The notes under the pieces: generated by a model
Told to the model about the DNA's origin: nothing
Databases searched by the model: none
The model's input: only the letters and a program-made list of their open reading frames with translations
Origin: Leishmania mexicana MHOM/GT/2001/U1103
Lineage: Eukaryota > Euglenozoa > Kinetoplastea > Trypanosomatida > Trypanosomatidae
Direction of reading: 5' to 3'
DNA length: 64,000 bases
NCBI RefSeq assembly: GCF_000234665.1
Contig: NC_018328.1
Location: forward strand, 496,001-560,000
Shown: positions 57,101 to 64,000 of the stretch, one piece after another
Numbering within the stretch: position 1 is the first letter of the stretch
Layout of the letters: each line of letters opens with the position of its first letter
Program-made: the position numbers and the translations under genes

Positions 57101-60100
57101 AGCAGCGGCGGCCGCCCGGATCATGGAATACGCGGAAGGTGAGAGCGAGCCGATTGTGGCGCGGCCCATCGTGGGCTACGTCACGCCCACGGCCGCCTTC
57201 TTCGACGCAGAGATGGGCTTCTTCTTCTTTGGCACCATGAGTGGCATGGTCGGCTGCGTGGACCTGACAGCGGTCTTGTCACGCACAGCCCTGCACGCCG
57301 CCGCTGCCGGCGCTGGGTGGGCGTACCCGCTGGAGGTGTACGGCTCCGTCCTCGCCCACCCGGAGGTGCTGCCGCCAGAAATAGGCGCCGCGTCGACGCC
57401 TGCGTCAGAGATGCCGTTGCCGTCCCTCGACTCCAACGTGACCTACTCCCGTCTGTCCGCCGTTGGTCACCGAAAAACGCGAACAGTGTCGCCGTACTCG
57501 TTGGCCGCCGCGGGGATGACCGCGGTCACCAGCAGTGGTGGTTTGCCAGTGAACCGTCTCTTCTTCTGTGGCGTGGGCCACTGCATCATCTCCTCCGACC
57601 CCGACGGCGGCATCGTGCGCACTTCCTTCGCGGCAGCCGCCGACACCCTCGACTACGCCCTTGGCAGTCCAACGGTGGTAATGGCAACTGCCAAGCCGAT
57701 TCGCTTCATGGTGAGCTGCGCCAGTGGCCGCCGCTTCGTCACGGTACACAGTGACCGCCGCGCCTTCTTGTGGGCTGTCGGCCGCACCTTGACGGAGTGT
57801 GTCCACCAGTACCCGCAGGAGGCGTACGACATCATTGATGTCTGCTTCATGCCACCGCATCAGCAGGTGGCCATCCTCATGTCGGACCACAGCATCCGCA
57901 TCTACGACGAAAGGGGGTCGCGTCCCTTGACCTCTATCCTACCCCCGCGCGGGTTGAGCAGCCGAGTCGAGGACATGGCCTCCATGACCCTCAAGTGCTC
58001 TGCCAACGACGTTGATGGCTGCCTGACATACTTGCCCACGACGCAGCGGCTGGTCTGCGGGCTGCGCGGTCCCGTCCTGTATGAGCCTGCAGCGCGTGGG
58101 CCAGCGCGGGGTGGCGCCTCGATCAGCACCGTCAAGGGTCTCGAGATGCCGGCGGCGACTGATGCGACAGAGGGGATGAACTCGAACCCAGCTGACGCAG
58201 CACCCGCATCGTCGACAGAGGGGATGCAGGTGGAGGAGGCGCCTTTGCCCCCTTCGTCGTCGCCGTCGCTGGGGTCGTCGCTGTCACTGCCTCCATTGAC
58301 GCAGTCGGCCTTGCCCTTCTCTACTCCAACTTCCACCGCTCTCGCAGCGACGCAGAAGGTGACGACTCTCTCGCCGCAGCGCTCGCACATTGCGTCCGTC
58401 ACCGCGTCGGTGGGCTCTTCCACCTGCGGTGGGATGCGCGGCTTGGGGGGCGAGACCGTCAGCACCGAGACTGAAAAAGCAAAGGCTGCTGCTGCGGCGG
58501 CGCAGGAGGTGCGGCGCCAACGCCAGCTGCATGCCGCTCTGCATAAGTGCCATCAGCGGCTGCGGCCTCATCAGACCCACTCATCAGCCGTTATTGGGCT
58601 CCTGCTCGACCCCGGGCGCGGCGAGCTGCACAGCTTCAGCACCGACACGTGGTGCGTGTGGTACTACGAGACAGGTAAGCGCTTCCGTGCGCCTCTGCAT
58701 GTGCCGCGCGCGGCGGAAAAGGAGCTGGCGGTGCGCAGTCGGCGCGCGCTCCTGACGTGCTGCAGCTGGAGCACTGAAGGGCGCACGCGTGTGCTGGTTG
58801 GCACACGCGACAGTCGAGTGCTGACGCTGGACGCACGCCTCGGCTCCGTCATGAGCACGACGGACCCATTCACGCAGAGTACCAGAGGCCCGACGTCAGG
58901 CGCTAGCAGCCCCACGCTGCTCGCAGATAAAGACGTTGGCGCAATCTCCAGCACCGGGTGCCGCACATTGTTGTGCAGCGGTCACGTGTGCGAGGTCCGC
59001 CGGTACGAGGTCACGAGTGCGCCGAAGCCCAGCGGAGAGGAGAACTTCATTTCGATGCGAGTGGAGCTTCCCTCGGCGGCGGCAGCCGTCGCGCCGTCGC
59101 CAACGCACGGTGGTGGGACCGTCACTACTGTAGCTCCCGCAGCGACGGCAGCCAAGGACACGAAGTGCACCACAAGCGCCACCCGTGGTGGCTGCAGCGA
59201 TACCACGATCACGGCCTGCTGCGTGGTGCGGGAGTCTCACCTGTGCCTTGGCACGGCTGACACACAGCTCTTCTTCTACCGCATGGTCGACCGCAGCAGC
59301 CCCTTGCACGTGGAGGTGCTGTGCGACGCGCACGGGCTGCCGGACGTCGGCCGCGTTGTGAGCCTGAACTACCTCAACGACCTGGCGCACGACATGCTGC
59401 TCGCCGTCGTCGACACCGGCATCCTCTTCCTGTACTCCTACGCGCTGCAGCGCACGCTAGGGCGACATACCTTTTCACCTTTAGGGCCGCAGGTGTTTCT
59501 TACCGCATCGCCAAACTTCACGCCACGGGCACACACGCGGGGCCCTCAGCAGCAGGAGCACTACATCACCAGCGTTTCTTTTGCCCGTGAGGTGGTAGGG
59601 GTGCCGCAGTCGTCGCTGCTGATGGCCTGTGGTGACTCGGCGGGGTACGTGCATGTCGTGCCTCTCGCCCACCTGCTCGCCGAGGTTTTGAGCGCTACCT
59701 CGCGTGATAAAGGCGCGAGTAGCGCAGCGCGCGTAGCCAAGAGTCATGAACTGCGCGTGTCGGCATCCTTTCGTGCCTCGCGCGGCGGTGTGTCATCGCT
59801 GGAGCTACTGGCCACCAACCCCTCAAAGCCGACGGTTGCGACGCCCAGTCATGCGAGCATGGAGCTACCCTCCACGGCGCGCATCACGGCCGCCACCTCG
59901 GTGGCAACGCCATCTACCGTGCCGTTCTCTGAGCCGCACCTTCTCGTGTTTGCTGCGGGCTTTGATGGCAACGTGCGGGTCTTCAGTCTTTCTCCGAACG
60001 CACTACAGCAGGATCTGCTGCCGTTGCCCCACTTCGCCATCGCCACCTACACCAGCGCGTGGTCGGCGGCGACGACGTCGCTGCAGCTGCCCCAGTCCGT

Positions 60101-62933
60101 CGCCGCCGCCAGCAATAACTGTACGAAAGTGTCGCACAACAGGACAGGGGTGTCCAGCCTGCCAGGACGCAGCTCGTCTTTTCGAACCTTTGGCGGCGGC
60201 AGGGCCTCGCTACCGAACCACGCCCTCGGAGCAATGTGCTACGAGGTGAGCACGGTTGGACTCTGTGGCGTGGACACATGGGACCTATGCGACCCGCGCA
60301 CCTTCAGCGATACCGAGCAGGCCACGGTGATTACTCAAGCCTACAAGGACGGCCACATCGAAGTCGTGCTGCCATCCATCCTCGACGGCGTGGACGATAC
60401 CGAGGGTAACGCGGACGAGTGCGGAGTGGCCGAGAACGCGGTCAGTGCTCCTGGAGAACGCATCGCTGCCGTCGGTGTGCCCTCCGCAAGGGCGAAGAAG
60501 GAAAGCGGAGCCGTGCTGCTCTATGACATCCTGCGCAGATCCAAGAAGCAGAAGCCGGGTAGCCCCACCACCGCCGTCGGCACTAATGCACAGCAGCCGT
60601 TGCTTCAACCCCGGTTAGCTGCAACAGCCACCGGCGCCGCTGCGGACGGGGCAGCTCCTCGTCAGTGCGGCAGCGCACCCAGGTCTCGTTCGTCGCCGCC
60701 ACCGTCCTCGACGCGCATTGCTACACCCGCTGCAACAGCAGCCGTAGCCGACCCAAGGGCTGCCGCAGCGTGGTCAGGGAAGGTAGATGCCGGCACCAAC
60801 GACGGATCCGCACACCATCCAGGATGCTGCGCGAGCGCTGCGCCGCCTCTGCCCCCTCTGCCGCCACCACCACCAGCGCACTTCATGCCGCACGCAATCG
60901 GCGAGTTGGTGCGCAATCCGCTGCCGCATTCATGGAGTTGCTCCTCCAGCATGAGAGACGTTGCCGCGGCATCATTCGCTCTTCTTGATCCGCCCATGCA
61001 TGACGCCACAGGCTGCGTGCGCGACGGCTACATCCATGGTGTTCTCTCGCCGATCCCGCAAGCGAAGGCGATGCGTAACCCACTTGTGCGCGTGTACCCG
61101 CTGGCCCTTCTACGGCAGATGGGCCTGCTGCACCCCCTGGATACCACCCCAGATGTCGACCCAAAGACCGGGCTGCTGGTGCTCATCTCCGCTCACGACG
61201 CCTTTAAGCCGTGGAAGACGCGGGTGCTGGGGACCGAGAGCGCGAGCGCTTCCACGGCGGCGCCGAACCTGATGGCCACTTCGCCCATGACCAGCGTCAA
61301 GTCGGTACACCCCGCACCGGCAACGGTTGAGGTGGGCCCACCGCCGTCAGCTGCGGAGACGAACGGCACTGACGCGGCCCTAAACGTGCACAAGTGCGCG
61401 TACACGTCGTCGTCCTCGTACTCTTTTTCGGAAGCGAGCGGGTCGCTTTGCCCTCGTCGCACTACGGTGACCGCGTGGCCGACACCGCTTTCTCTGACCC
61501 CGGATTACACGAGGAGTGCAGGGGCGGAGGTGGAGGCGGGGTGGCGACACAGCAGCCCTGGCGTCGACGATACAGAGCCCGAAACGTCGGTGTTCCTGAC
61601 GGAGGGAGGGGTAGACTGGACTCGTCGGAGGTTGCACACCACGACCCCCGCCAGTTTTACGTGCTTTCCCGTGCGCGCCCTGGGCACGGCGGCGGTGGCG
61701 AGGGAGCCGGGCTCTGCCTCTCGCCGCACGATCACGGAGGAGGAGAAGACTGCTGTGGCAGGTCCGGATGGGTCACAGCGGGTCACCATCTGCGCCCCTT
61801 CCACCACAGAGTGGAAGATCGTCTCCGACGCGGTCCGCGATAGCGGGGAGGCGTCGTCGCAACGGTCCATCTCGTCCGCGAACCCGAGCAGTGCCCTCGC
61901 GTGGTCGAACCGCTCGCGGCCTCCGTTATTCCTGCCTGTGCCACCCACCTCGGCGCAGTCATTGGCAAGGCAGAAAATGACGTACCTGCGCGGCTCTTTG
62001 GGAGGCCTCGATGCAGAGGTGCTCCGCATGAGGGAGGATCAGATGATGCTGGCGCACATGGCTGCCCAACTGGATTGCTCGCGGCAGGTGCCGCTGCCAG
62101 CCTGTAGAAACGCTACCGCCGCCGTGGATGGCACAGGGACGCACTCCTCGCCAATGGGCACCCCTCTCTTGGGCGAGTACACCTCTCGACTCATCCGCCT
62201 GTGGCGTCAGCGCGCTGGCGACGCGGTGGTGGAGGCCGTCACTGCCGCCCTCAAAGCCCTCGGAGCTGAGGAAGCCGCAGAGCCGCACGGTTCCGCCACC
62301 GCCGCTGAGGACACGGGAACAAACACCAGCGCCGGCGCCGCTGCGACCTCTGCCATGTCACACACAGCCGCTGCGCGCGCAAGAGAGCCGAAGCTGGGCA
62401 GTGGGAGCTTGCGGACCCGCGGGTTGAGGGTCGGCGATAAGAGGGTGCCGGGAAAGGCGATGTTGTCGCCACGTCAGCGCGATCCTACGGTGATGGTGTC
62501 GTCTTCGCGGTCAGAGCGGCGTTCGAGCCACGGAGGCCAGTCCAACCCCCAAACGGCGTACGCCTCACTGCTGCAGGCAAGTAAGTCCACAACGTTCGGG
62601 CTCGAGCTCTTAGCCCTGTCGCTGCCAAATGAGCCACAGGGAGCGCCGACTCGCGCGCGGCGCCGCACTGACCGAGGCGCCGACGCATCGCTGTCGGCCG
62701 GGGCAGCTGCGGCACCTTCAAGACGGGGAGCAAGGGCGCCCGTGTCGGCGGCAGCAGCAACAGCCGCCTCGTCCAAGGCAGCTCCTCATCTCGAGGCAAG
62801 GTTTCCCATGATTGCCGTGCAGCAGGAGGTGCAGCCAATCCGGGTGTGCTTGCCGTCGACGCTCCGCGCCGATGAGGGAGAGCGGATGTGGCTGCGGCGC
62901 TTCGAGGCCGCCTTCAACAGCGTCGACAAGTGA
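54147..62933 (+). CDS. Giant WD40-repeat protein
   Basis: The 2928-residue protein carries a series of WD40-like blades between about residues 870 and 2075. Clear examples are YTVTSSKDGLLKVWDTTSG near 872, a blade with FFGTMSGMVGCVDL near 1025, RRFVTVHSDRRAFLWAV near 1195, VAILMSDHSIRIYDERG near 1240, HSFSTDTWCVWYYETGKRF near 1500, VLVGTRDSRVLTLDARLG near 1548, HLCLGTADTQLFFYRMV near 1695, LMACGDSAGYVHVVPL near 1823 and VFAAGFDGNVRVFSL near 1932. Enough blades exist for two propellers, separated by low-complexity inserts. The N-terminal about 80 residues look structured; residues 110-860 and 2100-2928 are mostly Ser/Ala/Thr/Pro-rich, with a short helical segment near 2620. Such proteins serve as interaction scaffolds; flagellar or intracellular transport roles are possible but not shown. 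The start is the first in-frame ATG. Confidence 0.92.
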   Translation: MERTEFVDSTYRGGGGGRGADAFLMNESSSLQRTARARAHAAQYFMEIDNACMPLLPDDPEKRISLHRQLRGRYNPTQIPLSSLSCAAYLGASDVAQLAALFRQYNLFSSEMINTLHRDDIGGGGSGTSSAEGRGKAAVAAAATATTAKAPKSRPRSAGRDGEATPQSPSMVRPTVGTAPRPPVVLDAMHGKTGMGVLRCDARPQHPSALPSVRPSSASPRAAGVLAAAAGAAVTPSLSTLPSVRRAEGEPVAPTLAEMAVGDRRELAEPFTRESNDAALTTGWLVELLLEMVIENSAQSVNASVGGGGASPAAAGVASGQPPMPPVGSLSQPRPGTGSHHPYSNANATHVGLACLNSVTMLCQTRRRDVRVDQLRHFKAELTDWAERLAQRCDEGEHRAAWHQCVAQEEVLQRYQACVLQSQVPRLMGASLTGAPGGTGGALSSRPKMLSFVNFEPAGTVVSNRVGSNASPRRNGGAGGRSNVSWGPPHVVQVVSPDAAPTSTSRGTLCPSPLGSAARLIAPSWDPQSKALPAAVRQQAEVSSSTHSDTSDADEVLSMHDSDTGCGLVHPSFPVGMLHSTTSSLAGSMVILPSNTTGPGASVVPSSMNVSVSGVSGAAADRSLLAAKARLTAPGLKDLLQQPAQLYAYLWTSSVAARLVEEEERHQHHQRVRMVHGSQPQPSRGGEKSPSGSSMGPTESAFGARRSRAAAVQHLVCWSDVASNLLIGLEATWLSQRHEAAYARVPTAVLEDLSEMTAPKRGGSGRHIGAGSDAHTVPRSFTSTHEDGSDDDSDSLDDGVALGGGTSSVAGVAGSGQACRRRLHKIGLGNDAVALQQRAVLFNSLGAAAEATLGALHSEAADHILASPTWRYTVTSSKDGLLKVWDTTSGQFVSTILNIGQSWVLTMTFLHGGEFLMVATSAAEITVVNFPAGGVLLKLRGCTSLATAVPQVKQPSTFFTKRYGLKPGECGRHKPTCSDGGGWLGAAAAARIMEYAEGESEPIVARPIVGYVTPTAAFFDAEMGFFFFGTMSGMVGCVDLTAVLSRTALHAAAAGAGWAYPLEVYGSVLAHPEVLPPEIGAASTPASEMPLPSLDSNVTYSRLSAVGHRKTRTVSPYSLAAAGMTAVTSSGGLPVNRLFFCGVGHCIISSDPDGGIVRTSFAAAADTLDYALGSPTVVMATAKPIRFMVSCASGRRFVTVHSDRRAFLWAVGRTLTECVHQYPQEAYDIIDVCFMPPHQQVAILMSDHSIRIYDERGSRPLTSILPPRGLSSRVEDMASMTLKCSANDVDGCLTYLPTTQRLVCGLRGPVLYEPAARGPARGGASISTVKGLEMPAATDATEGMNSNPADAAPASSTEGMQVEEAPLPPSSSPSLGSSLSLPPLTQSALPFSTPTSTALAATQKVTTLSPQRSHIASVTASVGSSTCGGMRGLGGETVSTETEKAKAAAAAAQEVRRQRQLHAALHKCHQRLRPHQTHSSAVIGLLLDPGRGELHSFSTDTWCVWYYETGKRFRAPLHVPRAAEKELAVRSRRALLTCCSWSTEGRTRVLVGTRDSRVLTLDARLGSVMSTTDPFTQSTRGPTSGASSPTLLADKDVGAISSTGCRTLLCSGHVCEVRRYEVTSAPKPSGEENFISMRVELPSAAAAVAPSPTHGGGTVTTVAPAATAAKDTKCTTSATRGGCSDTTITACCVVRESHLCLGTADTQLFFYRMVDRSSPLHVEVLCDAHGLPDVGRVVSLNYLNDLAHDMLLAVVDTGILFLYSYALQRTLGRHTFSPLGPQVFLTASPNFTPRAHTRGPQQQEHYITSVSFAREVVGVPQSSLLMACGDSAGYVHVVPLAHLLAEVLSATSRDKGASSAARVAKSHELRVSASFRASRGGVSSLELLATNPSKPTVATPSHASMELPSTARITAATSVATPSTVPFSEPHLLVFAAGFDGNVRVFSLSPNALQQDLLPLPHFAIATYTSAWSAATTSLQLPQSVAAASNNCTKVSHNRTGVSSLPGRSSSFRTFGGGRASLPNHALGAMCYEVSTVGLCGVDTWDLCDPRTFSDTEQATVITQAYKDGHIEVVLPSILDGVDDTEGNADECGVAENAVSAPGERIAAVGVPSARAKKESGAVLLYDILRRSKKQKPGSPTTAVGTNAQQPLLQPRLAATATGAAADGAAPRQCGSAPRSRSSPPPSSTRIATPAATAAVADPRAAAAWSGKVDAGTNDGSAHHPGCCASAAPPLPPLPPPPPAHFMPHAIGELVRNPLPHSWSCSSSMRDVAAASFALLDPPMHDATGCVRDGYIHGVLSPIPQAKAMRNPLVRVYPLALLRQMGLLHPLDTTPDVDPKTGLLVLISAHDAFKPWKTRVLGTESASASTAAPNLMATSPMTSVKSVHPAPATVEVGPPPSAAETNGTDAALNVHKCAYTSSSSYSFSEASGSLCPRRTTVTAWPTPLSLTPDYTRSAGAEVEAGWRHSSPGVDDTEPETSVFLTEGGVDWTRRRLHTTTPASFTCFPVRALGTAAVAREPGSASRRTITEEEKTAVAGPDGSQRVTICAPSTTEWKIVSDAVRDSGEASSQRSISSANPSSALAWSNRSRPPLFLPVPPTSAQSLARQKMTYLRGSLGGLDAEVLRMREDQMMLAHMAAQLDCSRQVPLPACRNATAAVDGTGTHSSPMGTPLLGEYTSRLIRLWRQRAGDAVVEAVTAALKALGAEEAAEPHGSATAAEDTGTNTSAGAAATSAMSHTAAARAREPKLGSGSLRTRGLRVGDKRVPGKAMLSPRQRDPTVMVSSSRSERRSSHGGQSNPQTAYASLLQASKSTTFGLELLALSLPNEPQGAPTRARRRTDRGADASLSAGAAAAPSRRGARAPVSAAAATAASSKAAPHLEARFPMIAVQQEVQPIRVCLPSTLRADEGERMWLRRFEAAFNSVDK

Positions 62934-64000
62934 AACAAGTGCTGATCGCCGCCATTTGGCACCGCGGGCGGCGCCCCCCCCCCTCTCCTCAGTGCCGCAT
63001 CTCCCGCGTACCTCCAACAGCTTCCCTCATCGCTCCTGTTCAGCTTCAAGTGCGCTTTTTTTTTGAATCTGGTGAGTAATGGAGCCACCTTGATGTACTC
63101 TGCACCGCTTCTCTCGCGCACTCTTGCCTCTCGTTCTCATCTTGAGTTCTCACGCTCTCTCTGGCGCGCTGCGGAAGCTTTTCTGTGCCTGTCCGTGTGT
63201 GTGTGTGGTGGCGCCTTCCGCTTCCGCGCAGAGACGCGCAGAGAGCGAGAGGGAGGTGCTTGATGCTTCACTGCATCTCTTCTCTTGCGCGCGTATCCGC
63301 CCTCTCTCTTTTCGCAGGTGTTCCGCTCTGTGCGCCCTTCAGCGCCTCATCCAGCGCCGGCGTGCACTGTGGGTTTGACCGTCTCCCACCTCCATCTGTT
63401 ACTCTTGCACCTGGAGCAGCTCCGCGCCTCCCCCTTCCCCCGCTCATTTTCTCTCTGCACACACAAGCGGCACGCAGTGCACATGCCCAAGAGTGTGACG
63501 TGCACACGTGCGTTGGCACCTCGTCTCCAACTCGCGAACGCGTTCGTGCAGCTACGCATTCGGATGCGAGCCCGATATCTGCGCGTGTACGTGTCTGATG
63601 TACATAGTAGGTCATGTGCCCTTGTGCCTGTGTATTTCTCTGTACGCTCCCATCTATGTAACGTGTCTGGCCAACCGAGTCCTCCACTTTTGCCATCACT
63701 GCCACTGCACACAGCGCGAGAAGCCAAGAAAATCAACCGGACGTCTGTCTCAGCCGAGGCCTCTCCATCGCATGCGATCTTCCTTCGCTCAGATCGCTAG
63801 TCCTGCTGTGAAACACGCCTGTGGTGGCGTGTGCCCGCCACCACACCCGTCGCACTCCCCCCTCCCCCTTTTCCCGCTGTGATGCACACCCACGCATCCA
63901 TGTACGTATACAACTCCTGGCCATGCACTCTCACTCCTCCCTGTTTGTCTCTCCCTTCCCGTCGCAGACGCGGTCATCACTGCCGACGCCCGCGCACGTG
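62934..64000. other. Terminal intergenic region
   Basis: No gene supported. It contains a T9 run at about 63056-63064, pyrimidine-rich stretches and a TG run at about 63196-63207. Frames through it are Ser/Cys/Leu/His-rich low complexity. Confidence 0.7.
63929..63967 (+). promoter_or_regulatory. Candidate spliced-leader acceptor for the next gene
   Basis: A strong C/T tract ends in GTCGCAG with AG at 63966-63967, resembling the acceptors upstream of other genes here. It suggests another + strand gene begins just beyond the window edge. Confidence 0.5.

Overview
This window looks like nuclear DNA of a kinetoplastid of the Leishmania type. The inference rests on five things: GC-rich coding sequence with very large intron-less genes; every convincing gene on the + strand, as in a polycistronic directional gene cluster; long intergenic regions full of CA/GT, CT and G-rich low-complexity sequence; a polypyrimidine tract plus AG, the form of a spliced-leader trans-splice acceptor, before most genes; and a GC-rich SIDER-like retroposon candidate with an A-rich tail in one intergenic region. 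The chromosome and species cannot be assigned from sequence alone. No rRNA, tRNA, CRISPR array or minus-strand gene was recognised. All AUG starts below were chosen as the first in-frame ATG; several frames stay open further 5' but contain no ATG there.

Layout: 1-282, probable C-terminal end of an upstream gene. 1624-2226, small coiled-coil protein. 2227-4488, simple-repeat-rich spacer including 19 perfect copies of a 9-bp unit. 4489-7359, type I membrane glycoprotein candidate with a Cys-rich module. 8330-12451, MutL homologue MLH1 with very long linkers. 14465-24334, giant kinesin whose motor domain is split by huge low-complexity insertions. 25027-27771, low-complexity protein of unknown function. 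28538-30430, type II membrane GT61-like glycosyltransferase. 30431-33311, long spacer with the SIDER-like candidate. 33312-34907, citrate-lyase-beta-like (CLYBL/HpcH) protein, probably mitochondrial. 35601-37433, STE11/MEKK-like protein kinase with an N-terminal zinc ribbon. 39430-49269, giant ABCC-like ABC protein with degenerate ATP sites. 50488-52977, unknown protein, possibly mitochondrial. 54147-62933, giant WD40-repeat protein. A last acceptor-like site near 63967 suggests another + strand gene begins just beyond the window.

The genes do not form a metabolic operon; neighbours in such clusters are normally co-transcribed but functionally unrelated, and regulation is expected mainly through UTRs. 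The most interesting items are the ABC protein with substituted catalytic residues in both nucleotide-binding domains and an in-frame open extension behind its single TAG stop, the kinesin with a motor domain expanded to roughly three times normal size, and the C-rich/G-rich 9-bp minisatellite upstream of the membrane glycoprotein.
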